From positions 4,738,917-4,802,916 of the forward strand of contig CAXIPT010000006.1 of assembly GCA_964030475.1 (NCBI GenBank): a stretch of DNA of 64,000 bases, written 5' to 3'. Below, piece after piece: positions 10,210 through 22,200 of the stretch (position 1 is its first letter; each line of letters begins with the position of its first letter). Position numbers and translations under genes: made by a program. Under the pieces are notes generated by a model, which was not told where the DNA came from, ran no database searches, and saw only the letters and a program-made list of their open reading frames with translations. The stretch is from Tethya wilhelma (taxonomy: Eukaryota > Porifera > Demospongiae > Tethyida > Tethyidae).

Positions 10210-10464
10210 GCTATATACTTACAAAAACAGTTATGTTTGGGACAGCATTACGTTTTCTAAAAATTAATATATCATGCAGTATACCCACAAATCATTTCTA
10301 TACAATAATATTGTGTTGCAGAACTTTATAAATTTTAAAATGAAGTAAACAATAAGTATGCTTCAAAGTGATAAAAAAGAGGCTGTTATTGATATCGATT
10401 CTTTGAAGGGGAGTTGCAATAAAATGTTTACGCAATAAATAATACATGGAGCAGTACAATCATG

Positions 10465-13102
10465 CTAATGTTTGGTGGGTCCATAAGCCACATTCTCATG
10501 TAGGTCAATGTCCTTCTGTCTACCTGTAGTCCTCTGTGCAGTGCTCTTGTTAGAACCACCAACATCCACTGGTCTCAGACCATAGGCTTTGTTCTTGTCC
10601 AAATCAATCTTCTCTTTAGCAGTAGCTACAGTGGTTCTAGAGTTCAACTTGTCAGTAGCAACATAGTCATACTCTGGCAAAGAAGAAACAACAGTCTCTT
10701 TGGGGACTTGGTGAGAGGGTGCTTCTTGTTTTGACTGCTGACTTCCACCTGTAATGATTGTCATGAGATAATACTCACCAATTCTAGTCTAGATCTTGTG
10801 CCGTGAATTTTTAAAATTAATTTCAACCTATAGCTTATTTCTTCACTTACGTTTGTAAAGAGCTGCATATGCTCTGAAGATAGAAAGGAGGAGAATAATG
10901 CTGAGAGTAAATGCAATGGCAGAGAAAGTAAACGATGATAAAAATAGTCCATTTCTGTGTCTCTGCCAACCAAGGTCACATGTATCTGCACAGTTATAGA
11001 GAAAATGAACCATGTAAATCATATACGCACAGGGGTGAACTCACTCTGTTGCAGTCCAACTTGTAAGCCAACAGCCAACCAGAGGATAGCAGCAATTGCA
11101 ACAATGCATGCTATGACAACTAACATGGACACGTCAAAGTAGTTATCTGATGGGAGAGGAAAAGTTATTCTGTAGCACATGCTTGCAAACTTCACTGTCT
11201 GGACTTACACTCCATCATTTGACGCTTGGATCCAATCAGTGAAACACCAACTGTTGTAGCTACTAAAGCAAATGTCAAGAGAAAAGCTCCTCCGATGATG
11301 AGACCAAGGTGAAGAGAGAGCAATCTTGGTTCAACTGGAGTAAAAGATAACCGCAAAGATTGTAGAAAAAAGGAACTGTTAACAATAATTATTGTTGTTA
11401 TAGCAGCTTACATTCTCCAGTGGTGAGCTCCTCTTGTATTTCAACAGTTAAGGATGAGTTGATCAAAACCCTGGTCTGGAAGTAGTATGTTGTGGTGGGC
11501 TCTAAAAGAGGTAACTCAAACATGGAGTTGAGAGGAGCATCCACTGGATCAGAAAGGAGGGTGTAGGATGGATCAGTCCCATAGCGGACCTCACACCTGG
11601 TGGGCTCAGACAAGTCCAGTGATGAGGAACACAAGACTGATGTGATGCAGTTCTCAAATGAGATAGAAGGATCATAGTAGGAGGAGCTGGATGAAACTGT
11701 GGGGGTATAACATGATATGACAAAATACTCAATTAAGATTAACTTACATATCACATTAGGATAAACTGTGACATTACTCCTTCCAATAATATTCACAGCA
11801 CTGATAGACACTGTGTAGTCTGCTGCTTCAAGAATTGGAAACGCAGCTGAACAAGTTCCTTCAGATTGACCACAATTCACTATGACAACCTCTGGGTCTC
11901 CTCTTCCACTGTCAACAGTAACTTTGTACCAAATCAGCTGAGGAAGAGCACCTTGGTCTATGATCTGAATTGGAGGCTAATTAAAGAAGGAAAATATAAA
12001 AATAATTAATGTTGTCCTGCATGAGTATAACAGTATCAAACAAACCATGCCTTACCATCGGCTCCCATGATACAACAATTTCTTGAATGGATGAGTTTGT
12101 TCCATTGTAAGTAGCTACCACATGTACACTTGAAATATTTTGTGATCTGGGCACTGTAGTAAAATGAGATTTATATTAAATTTTGCATAATTAGAGGTAT
12201 CATTAATTATCAATCTTTCCTTGCCTCGAGGTCTTACTACCAATGGCTGACTCTCTTCTCCTTCCTGATCACCACAGTTGACAGCTCTCACCCAAAACAT
12301 GTACTCCCCTCCTGCTACAAGGCCATCACATGAGAATGGAGTGTCTGACTCCACACACAGCTCTGGACACAAGTTACTTCTCACACAGTACATCTGAACA
12401 GCATGAGTGGTAGTGAAGGTCTCGTTCCAGGTCAAAGTTAAGGAGACCTCTCCATCTCTCAGGGAGGAGAAGGAGGGAGAGAAGAGGGGAGCTGGAGGAG
12501 GAGCTATAGGGGGAAGGCACAAAAGGGATAGATTAAAACCCAGTGCATACATTCTTTCTATCACCCTACATTGTTCTCCAGTGTATAGAGTGTTGATCGA
12601 ATCATTTCCAATCGGCGAATGACATGATATCTGATCACTACCATTTACTAAGACAGAGAGGTCAGCAGTCAGAGTGGTAGTGAAGTTAGCTCTAACTTGA
12701 TCGATTCGTTCCACTGCAGTCAGTTCAATTTCAAACCCTGAAGGTACTTTGGGGTCACCACTGGGACCAATGGAGTCTCTTGCTAAAAATGCAGCAATTC
12801 TGTTTCCATTTCTCTGCCATTCAACATCTGCAGCATCTACTGCAGTACAAGTGAACTCAACAGCTGGTGTTGGACAAATCAGTCCACCAAATGTGACATT
12901 AGAGACCAGAGTCACTGGACCTGCAGCTGAAATCATAGATATTGTAGACAAGTATATTATCTAGGCTGAGATCAATAACAAAGGTCCATTTCGGTGCTTT
13001 CTTTTGATCATGCATTATCACAGACTCACCATGACAGTGATTTGTCCAAACCAGTACACACCACACGACTAGACAAAAATTCAAAGCAAGTCTTGAAACC
13101 AT
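10465..13102 (-). CDS. Ig-FN3 receptor with three-pass anchor (frameshift after TM1)
   Basis: Ten exons: 13102-13030, 12926-12570, 12503-12225, 12153-12056, 11976-11748, 11696-11412, 11334-11210, 11146-11045, 10985-10851 and 10748-10465. Signal peptide MVSRLALNFCLVVWCVLVW; Ig-like domain (~25-143, Cys pair, VEWQRNGN); three FN3-type domains (~144-440); then TM1 (GLIIGGAFLLTFALVATTV), TM2 (VVIACIVAIAAILWLAVG) and TM3 (SAIAFTLSIILLLSIF). The tail holds EYDYVATDKL, NKAYGLRPV and NVAYGPTKH. Intron 3 has a GC donor (GAG|GCAAGG). Exon 7 is 125 nt where the paralog has 126: the reading SKRQ is followed at once by TGA, so the frame breaks before TM2. Either it is a pseudogene, an assembly error, or it ends as a single-pass form. 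About 655 aa if the frame were whole. Confidence 0.75.
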
Positions 13103-13666
13103 CTTGTAGAGCCCGAGTCTTCCAGGAAAAGTCCCACGTCCTCCAAGACATGAACTCATAGGCTCCAACTTTTTCCTAAAGGTTTCCGGGACCGAACGAC
13201 AAAGCGGAAGCCACACCCACAATTTTCATTGACCACACCCTAAACACGCCCAAAAATTAGCGCAAATAAAATTTACCGCTACGTAGCTGCATGTAAAGCG
13301 CATGGACTGAAGCCACTTTTTAGACCCCTCCAATGCTAAAACAGCTTTTATAAGCAACCACGAACAGTTTGTAGCTTGTACAAGTCAAAGGTGAGCTGTA
13401 TTTGTGGTGCATTTGATCAATTTTTGTCAGTTTTTACTGCTGCATGGCCACATCCGGGACATTTTGGAGTGTTTTCCGGGACCCGGGACAAAGTTCACAA
13501 ATCCGGGACTGTCCCGGAGATTCCGGGACAGTTGGAGCCTATGTGAACTTCCACATTATGACTGAATTAATTGTCTTTTCCCTTCCTCAGTTCGTCATTT
13601 TTTGCCACGTGGTGCTCAAGCAGATCACGTGACCCAAGAAGAGCGGCCTGTATACGTACATGTACA
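13103..13666. other. Intergenic region with CCGGGA-rich repeats
   Basis: Contains several CCGGGAC/GTCCCGG units (13450-13540) and an inverted pair GTTGGAGCCTATG / CATAGGCTCCAAC (13160, 13535). It lies between the divergent starts of the minus-strand Ig-FN3 gene and the plus-strand paralog, so it may hold promoter sequence; no defined motif is recognised. Confidence 0.4.
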
Positions 13667-13767
13667 TATTGGAGTGACACGCGACCTCGAGGGGCCGGCC
13701 GGCCACGTCCACCGGTGCACCGTACGGACCACAACTGTCGCCACAAGTCCCAGCGCAATGACCACAC
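13667..13767. repeat. GC-rich repeat, copy 2, ending at an n
   Basis: Matches 4751-4842 with a short extra GGCCGGCC/ACGTCC insertion. It stops exactly at the single n at 13768, where sequence jumps into the middle of an FN3 exon. Given that copy 1 sits just before a start codon, the original continuation was probably a receptor 5' exon now missing from the assembly. Confidence 0.7.
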
Positions 13768-13768
13768 N

Positions 13769-14893
13769 TCACTGGACTTGTCTGAGGCCACCAGGTGTGA
13801 GGTCCGCTATGGGACTGATCCATCCTACACCCTCCTCTCTGATCCAGTGGATGCTCCTCTCAACTCCATGTTTGAGTTACCTCTTTTGGAGCCCACCACA
13901 ACATACTACTTCCAGACCAGGGTTTTGATCAACTCATCCTTAACTGTTGAAATACAAGACTTAGAGGAATTCACCACTGGAGAATGTAAGGTGTTTTGTT
14001 TGTTTCTAACTTTTTATCACTGTTTGCCATCATACTCCATGCAGTTGAACCAAGATTGTTCTCTCTTCACCTTGGTCTCATCATTGGAGGAGCTGCTCTC
14101 TTGATATTTGCTTTAGTAGCTACAGTAGTTGATGTTTCTCTTATTGGGTACAAGCGTCAGACGATAGAGTGTAAGTTGAGTTCATAGTTCATAGTACACA
14201 TAATTATTGTAAAAATTTAATGTCTGGTATAACTTTTTTCTCAGATAACTACTTTGACGTATCCATGTTTGTTATCATAGCATGCATTGTTGTGATTGCT
14301 GCTATCCTCTGGTTGGCTGTTGGCTTTCAAGTTGGACTACAACAGATCTCGAGTGAGTGAGCCCCTGTGCATAAAATTATGGTATTTACACATGGTTATT
14401 TTCTCCATGACTGTACAGACACATGTGACCCTGGTTGGCAGAGACACAGAAATGGACTCATTATATCGGCTTTTACTTTCTCTGCCTTCGTATTTTCTCT
14501 CAGCATAATTCTCCTCTTCTCTATCATCAGGGCATACGCAGCTCTTTACAAACGTAAGTTAGGAAATATGAGTTAAGAATTGGTGAGTATTATCTCACAA
14601 CAATCATTACAGGTGGAAGTCAGCAGTCAAAACAAGAAGCACCCTCTCACCAAGTCCCCAAAGAGACTGTTTCTCCTCAGCCAGAATATGACTATATTGA
14701 TGATGACAAGTTGAACTCTAGAACCACTGTAGCTACTGCTAAAGAGAAGATTGATTTGGACAAGAACAAAGCCTATGGTCTGACACCAGTGGATGTTGGT
14801 GATTCTAACAAGAGCACTGCACAGAGGACTACAGGTAGACAGAAAGACATTAACCTACATGAGAATGTGGCATATGGATCCACCAAACATTAA
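13769..14893 (+). CDS. Three-pass FN3 receptor paralog, 5'-truncated at assembly join
   Basis: Exons 13769-13985 (partial), 14045-14170, 14245-14352, 14419-14553 and 14613-14893, all phase 1, frame intact to TAA. It starts inside the third FN3 domain (SLDLSEATRCEVRYGTDPSY) and continues through TM1 (LGLIIGGAALLIFALVATVV), TM2 (VIIACIVVIAAILWLAVGF), the Cys-containing loop DTCDPGWQRHRNG, TM3 and a tail with EYDYIDDDKL, NKAYGLTPV and NVAYGSTKH. Compared with the minus-strand neighbour it keeps the frame at the TM1 exon end (KRQTIE), carries a DLE insertion before EEFTTGEC, and changes YDYVAT to YDYIDD. The two genes are in inverted orientation. The 5' half is lost at the n at 13768. Confidence 0.8.
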
Positions 14894-15469
14894 TACTGCT
14901 CTGACTGTGTACAATCATGTGTAAGCTAGCAGTTAATGTTGTACATACTTACATGCAAAGACTGTCAACAACAAATTAACTAGTTTCACTTTATATGTTT
15001 ATTTTTTTCCATTTACTTTGTAGACTGCAACACATTGTGTAGAAATAACTTGTGGGTATAACCTTGACAGATTTTGAAAACATAATATGTTGTCCCAAAC
15101 GTAACAGTTACTGTATTTTTTTTTACATATCTGTTGTGTAGATGTATGGGGTGTTTTGTTTTTTTGACGACTTAGAGCTAGTTGAGAATTAAATTTATTT
15201 TGACAATTAAAACAAACTATTGCAGATCTTTGTCAACTGTCAATATCAGCCGCAGCTTAGTTTGAGTAAATTTAAACAATTTCGTATGCATGCACGCAAA
15301 CTTTGTGTCGCTAGATGTAGGAGGGTATGATCACATGAGATGTGTACAAACATTATATCACACACGATGCACAGGATACAACAGTAACCATGGCAACAAC
15401 TATTGTACCCACATATTGGTACAGGCATATACATACATACATACATACATACATACATGCAAAGCTAGA
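14894..15469. other. Intergenic, with (ACAT)n near 15431-15458
   Basis: AT-rich spacer between two converging genes. A short ACAT tetranucleotide array is the only structure seen. Confidence 0.6.
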
Positions 15470-17083
15470 TTACTGAATTGTTGTAGAATTCTTGTTCCTA
15501 TTAACTCTCTCCACAAAATCATCGCATCTCCCCTTGTGCTTCAGTCGGTAATACTCATTAGCTGCAAACACCACAGCAAAACAAGCACAGGGTCCACCAA
15601 GAGCAAAGAAGGACCTGGTCCTCCATAACAGCCCCATGGCAAAGATGACCAACATTACTGAGATGTATACACTACAGATAAGTCTGATCACAGTCACACA
15701 CCAGAAGCGACAAGTTTTAGGTCTGGTTCTTTGAGATTGTTCGGAACTTGGAAATTCTAAGTCTCTTGAGGAAGAACTGCTGGTGACTCCATCACCATTA
15801 GTGATGCTACTGCCATTGCTGCTCACACCATTGTGAGTGAGTGTTGAGGAAGTAGCAGAGTCCTTTAGTAGGCTCTCTGATTCATCAGAGATTTTATCGA
15901 CATTCACAAACGCCGGCTTTTTGTGAGCTGTTTTACCAAACCAACTTTCTTTTCCATACAAAAATACCTAAAAACAAAAGAATGGCATAGATAAAAAAAT
16001 TCATCTCTGCTCCTATGCCCATCAGTTCTAGTAGCTCAGTGGTAAGAGCATTCGACTAAAATTCAAAAGATCAGCTATATCTCAAGATTTCCCCCTTAGA
16101 TTTCCCATGTAACTATACATGTGGAACGGATTACCTGGAATCCATTAATGAAAGAAGAGGTACTTGAGAAGTAGCACATGACAACATAGGGGAGGGGCAT
16201 GTTGAGACCATAGGTGACGAGAAAGTCAGTAGTTTTACCAAATATGGCAATAAAGACGGAAGTAGTGGCCTGACCACTGGTGGACTGAAGACGGATGTTT
16301 AAAATAATCTGTAGATAGAAAATCAAGGGGCATGTATGTAAATTGATTTGGGAATAGGAAAGCAGTGATGACTTTAGTATTGTTTTGCAGGTCTTACTGG
16401 TAAAGGTCGTCAAAACTAAAAATAACAATAACAGAGGGAAGAAACCCTATACCATACCAGGAACAATGCTAACAGCAATACAAACGTACTGGCTCACTGT
16501 GACAGTACCTATAATATACATACATGTACACTAATACATACATCCACAGACTGACCTGAGGAAAGGTCTCAATGGACCAAAGGGTGATAGCAACCCACTG
16601 TATCTTGTCTCGAGACTGTGGTAGGTTCAACTCCAACTCTATGATACACCCCCAGATGATCAGACACACCAACAGAGCCAACAGCCTCGACGTGAAAGGC
16701 TTGTGAGAGTAGATCAAGAACTGGAAGAGGATGGTCACCTCCAAACAAGGCATGTAGACGGCAGAGACACGGACATAGAGAGGCACCTTGATAGAGAAGG
16801 CAAAGAAGAGGTTCACTAGAGAGGCTGTGAAGTTAGCAACGGCCCACAAGAAGCTCAGTCCAGAGACGGATCTCCGGTAAAAGTTTTTGATGACTTGTGG
16901 AAAGAGGACAGTGAACCAGACAGCCGTGCTGATAAGACCTGCAACGTTGGCTGTGTAACACTCCCACTGTGGCCAGCCCTGGTAGCAGCTCTTGTTGAGG
17001 AGGCTGTCAATCTTGTCCAGCTGCTGTGAGTGATGGGAGTGGTTCCCTAGCTGCAGGGTGAGGTTAGCTGTGGTGTCAGCCAT
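15470..17083 (-). CDS. PQ-loop membrane transporter, SLC66-type
   Basis: Three exons (17083-16556, 16308-16135, 15967-15470), 399 aa, frame closed. The N terminus carries N-glycosylation-type sites and a Cys pair (CYQGWPQWEC) before the first helix. PQ-loop 1 is WFTVLFPQVIKNFYRRSVSG (~52-90); PQ-loop 2 spans the first intron (ETFPQ | IILNIRLQSTSGQATT). Several hydrophobic helices follow, then a long Ser-rich insert and two further helices near the C terminus (VYISVMLVIFAMGLLW). The insert has DESESLLKD, an acidic dileucine of the kind that sorts proteins to lysosomes. PQ-loop proteins include lysosomal cationic amino-acid and cystine carriers and MPDU1. At 399 aa this is longer than typical members (~200-370 aa). 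The substrate cannot be told from the sequence. Confidence 0.8.
16024..16072 (+). other. tRNA-like D-arm/anticodon-arm fragment in an intron
   Basis: TAGCTCAGTGGTAAGAGCAT matches the A-box/D-arm of many tRNAs and is followed by TCGACTAAAATTC, like an anticodon arm. No T-arm B-box (GGTTCAAATCC-like) follows, so this is not a functional tRNA; it may be a tRNA-derived SINE remnant. Confidence 0.4.
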
Positions 17084-17505
17084 GACCCTTTAGCTCATAT
17101 GGAGTGAACTACTGTAAGAAAATCAAATTATGAAATAGACCTAGACTAAAATTAATGTGTATATTGTAGACGTACAGGACTTAGACAGTGTATAACTCTT
17201 TTGAACCAGCTTTGTAAACTTACACAGATTATGAAAAGTCTCCAGATGTTGTTCTACTTCAGATCGGCTTTGTCCATGGCTTCTCCATGCTCTGTTGCAT
17301 GCCCCTCCCATCAAAATGCAAATGACGTAATGCACATTATTGGGGGACAATATTCATTGACAATGATGACATGCATGTGGATTTTTTTTTTTTTTTTTTT
17401 TTTACAAATGAGCTGTACAGAGAGGGAACTAAGAATACATAAAGGTGAAGATAATTATTGATAACGGTGGAAAGATTGAACTGAAAATGATGCAAACGTC
17501 CAACA

Positions 17506-18263
17506 TTAAATATTGTCATAAGATTTAGGTTTAGAATCCTCTCCATCTTCCTGGCCATCTACTAGACCACACATCTCCTCGTCCACCTAGAAAGTGGTAC
17601 ACAGCAACGATAAAGTTAACCTATAATACTTTACACCAGTCATAACCTAGTACCTCCAGCTCAAGGTCCAACGCAGGCCGCTGTATCACTGGATCTGTTT
17701 TCTTAGTCCTACCTACAGGAACAATTGAAGACCACGTTTGCAATCTTGAAAGTGAGTTGTTAGAAAGGGCACATTCAACTAACAATTATTGTCTAGCATT
17801 TTATGGACAATAAATATTATTTTGATAGCTGGAGGCAGAGCGATGCCATCCACTAGTGAGTGAATGGAGACCGCTTACATTGAGGCAGGAGATGCACAAA
17901 GGTGACAGCCATTAGGATCCACAGCAGAGAGAGAACAGAGAAGACAAATGCAGCCAAACAAAGATTATTTCGTCTTCGAACAAACTCCTCACCAGAATAA
18001 CCTAGAAGGATGGACCCACAAAGCTCATCACTGAATTTTCAAACCAGTGGATTGAAGTAGTTGGTTACTTTTCATATTGCCCACTGTAGCACCAAACACA
18101 ATCCACAAAATGGCTGTGATGATGAGGAGAAAGACTTCCGACACCACTTGAAAGATGTACATACCATGCCACCACTCTGTACAGTGTTGCCATGGAAACA
18201 AGAGGTGTATACATGTGCACTCACACACATATGACTGTGATATTGACGTACTTAATCACATGT

Positions 18264-18298
<35 letters not shown>

Positions 18299-19178
18299 GT
18301 TGTGTTATATTGACGTACCTAGCCACACACACATTGTGCCAGGTCCTGCTATTGTAACCATGACAGCCACTAACCACAGGAGCGCTCCAAACACAGTCAG
18401 CACAATGTTCCATATGGTCATCCTACTAACTGTATGCATAGGTACATAGTAAGTTAACCATATTAGTAGCTACATCTATCATGCACATGACTCCCTAGAT
18501 AATAGTTTCAAATTATATAAGGCCATTACTATGATACAACCCTCTAAATGCTTAGCATGCNCTAGTACCTCCAGCTCAAGGTCCAACGCAGGCCGCTGTA
18601 TCACTGGATCTGTTTTCTTAGTCCTACCTACAGGAACAATTGAAGACCACGTTTGCAATCTTGAAAGTGAGTTGTTAGAAAGGGCACATTCAACTAACAA
18701 TTATTGTCTAGCATTTTATGGACAATAAATATTATTTTGATAGCTGGAGGCAGAGCGATGCCATCCACTAGTGAGTGAATGGAGACCGCTTACATTGAGG
18801 CAGGAGATGCACAAAGGTGACAGCCATTAGGATCCACAGCAGAGAGAGAACAGAGAAGACAAATGCAGCCAAACAAAGATTATTTCGTCTTCGAACAAAC
18901 TCCTCACCAGAATAACCTAGAAGGATGGACCCACAAAGCTCATCACTGAATTTTCAAACCAGTGGATTGAAGTAGTTGGTTACTTTTCATATTGCCCACT
19001 GTAGCACCAAACACAATCCACAAAATGGCTGTGATGATGAGGAGAAAGACTTCCGACACCACTTGAAAGATGTACATACCATGCCACCACTCTGTACAGT
19101 GTTGCCATGGAAACAAGAGGTGTATACATGTGCACTCACACACATATGACTGTGATATTGACGTACTTAATCACATGT

Positions 19179-19211
<33 letters not shown>

Positions 19212-22200
19212 GTTGTGTTATATTGACGTACCTAGCCACACACACATTGTGCCAGGTCCTGCTATTGTAACCATGACAGCCACTAACCACAGGAGCGCTC
19301 CAAACACAGTCAGCACAATGTTCCATATGGTCATCCTACTAACTGTATGCATAGGTACATAGTAAGTTAACCATATTAGTAGCTACATCTATCATGCACA
19401 TGACTCCCTAGATAATAGTTTCAAATTATATAAGGCCATTACTATGATACAACCCTCTAAATGCTTAGCATGCCATGTCTATTGACATATCTCTGTATTT
19501 AGCATGTCTTACCAGTAGCCATATCAAAGTGGATTAAAGTCTCATTGAAGTAGTCTGGTGTTCCACAACCTAGCTTCACATCGCCATTCCAGTTGGACAA
19601 GCTCACATTCATAACAAGGGTTGACTCATAATCACCCATTACTGGAGAATCGGTGTTTGGAACTGCATTTACGATCGTAACTTCAACATCTTTGCAGCTC
19701 AGTTCAGAGCTCTCCAGTATTGTCAGATTGAGAGGGAAACTCGATGTGTTATTGGAGATATTGTCCAATGAACACTCTGCAATTACTACTCTATCATCAG
19801 ATTGGTTGTAGTAGAACCATTGTAGGTAGGGGAGGCATGTTGCCACACAAGTGAGCTGGATGGTATCACCAGGACCAGTGGGGATGGCATCTTCAAGATG
19901 TGTGAGAGAGACTTCTGGTACAGCTGCATCGTGAGAAGGAGAGATAAAGAGAGTGAATCATGAAAACTACTAATGCAAGGCTATATGTACAAGTGGACTG
20001 TATTTACTCTTTAACTTCATTCATTAGTACAGTCTCTTTAACCAACATAGGTGATAATTTGGTCTAATGGGTATTTCACTCCTGCATATCTAGTAAATTG
20101 TGAAGCTTGAGCAGTCATAGTCATGTTGCCAATTCTAGATTTCAGTACAATGTACTGTGACAGTATATGACTGTTTAAGGTTTGTAGGTATGTGAAGCTT
20201 AGTCTGGACAATGGAAGCTCAACATATGTTGGCAGTGGTTAGTTAACTAATTGCAGGGGGAATTTCCTGCAGTTGTTCCTGGGAAACCACTGTCAAAACA
20301 GGCAGACGTATCAGCAAATTTAAGGTTAGTGTAAATTGCGTGGGCGGACATTTTTTAAAATTCATCAAAAATAACATGAACATGATCTTCTCACCTCCAT
20401 AAAGTTAGCTGCGCTGTTTTTGTTCACTGTAGAAGCTTTTTTCTAGGTGTACGTCTGGTAAAGATCGTTTGTTTTTTTTGCTCTGCAACCCGCGAAGGTT
20501 AGCGCGGGGCTCACGTGTTGGTTATGATATGATGTAATATTTAATGGTTATTAAAAGTTATTGTGAACCACGTGTAGTTGCTAAATGTTAGCGCATGCGC
20601 AAAGTGATAGATATTTTGAACTTCGAACTTTATTTCAAATTCACCACGTGACTTTTTAGAGAAATTATATCATATGATTATATTACTATTCTGCAAGTAT
20701 CGCAGGCTCTACTGTTTATACAGAGATCTGAAGTAAGTGAAAATAGTTGATAAAGTCTATTAAAGATGCGCATGTCATAGCTATAAACTAATAGATCAAG
20801 TCCTGTCACACTCTCCGAGAGTCAAGTCATTACAGGGTATACATTATACAGGGTTGTACATTTGTGTTGTTACGCTAAAAATTTATTTTACTGTGAACCT
20901 AAAATTTATTGAGTGGCCCAGCTAAAGGCTCAACTATAGCTGTGTGTGTGATTGTTGAAATCTACTGTGTAATGTCTTTCTGTATTTCTAGTTATTCTAA
21001 AAGATGCCCACTACATGCTGCATTGCATCATATAGTCTCGTGCCCAGACCCCACCCTCGCACAAGCGCGAGGAAAAAGGGGTCTGGTACGCTACGTCCAA
21101 ATTCTTGGTTCTTGCTGAGTCAGCATTCATGAAAACGTGCAAGCCAATCAGATTGCAGAATTCAAGGTGTCACATGATGTTCAATAGAAGTGCGCGTGAT
21201 TGTCACACAGTGTCTAGCAAGACTTTAGTCCAGTTTTATTCGAAGATCTTTGCTTACCAACTTCACGCTTGTGGTGAATTTCCTTCTGCCGCTTAGTGCC
21301 AGCACTGATTTCTGATTCAAGGTCGTTTTGTATAGTTTTCAAGTTCTCTGGATTGTCCGTGCCATAATTGTGTAGCTCAGACATACTAGTGGCATTTGTC
21401 ACGAACAAAAGGACTATGAGATGGCAGCTAAGTATGCAGATCTTCTAACTTTTTCATGACAAATACTGAAAATACACTCAGGGACTACCACGTGATGCGC
21501 GTAGTACAAAGCCATGCACGGTCACATGATATATCTGTCTGATGCTGACTCAGCAGAACCAAGAAATTGGACGTAGCGTACCAGACTCTCTTTCTCCTTG
21601 GAGAATGGGTGGAGTCTGGGGACGACTAGTCTGGTGCCCAGACCCTTTCCAATTATTAGTAGGTGGGACAGGAAGGGGGAGGAGAAAGAAAGGAAAGGAA
21701 AGGGTCTGGCAAAAGCCTGGCCTAGTGTGGATCGCTGGAATGCAATTAAAGGTTCACAGAAGCCATGTGCTACAACCACAACACAACCACTAAATAAACA
21801 GTNACGTGAGTGCGGAAGAGCGAGAAGCTAGCACTTTTTTTGACAAAATTCTGCCTCAACAACGAGCGCAAGTGCACTTAATTTCATGCGAGAAGAAACT
21901 ACCAGTAAAATGCTATAGATCTACGTTTAAATATAATTCCAATTAACTAAATTATATTTTGGCTAGAGCGCGTGCGAGCGTTTACCCCCTCAGCTATGTC
22001 GTATTACAAATATTTAAACGTGAAGCCTTTTTACCCTGCAAAACATTGCGAAACGTGCAAATAATATAACTATACAGTCGTTGGCTGAGGCAGAATTTTT
22101 GTGACGACCTTTACCGAGTTCACTCCTGAAAAGGCTCCTACAGTGAACAAAAACAGCACAGTTGACTTTATGAAGGTGAGAGGATCAGTTTCATATATAT

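Noticed and set aside
16024..16096. Functional tRNA gene
   Set aside because: Only the D-arm and part of the anticodon arm match; there is no B-box or acceptor-stem pairing.
17860..18010. Frameshift in the third TM exon of the Ig gene
   Set aside because: On recounting the CTCTCTCT stretch the frame runs through VFSVLSLLWILMAV without a break.
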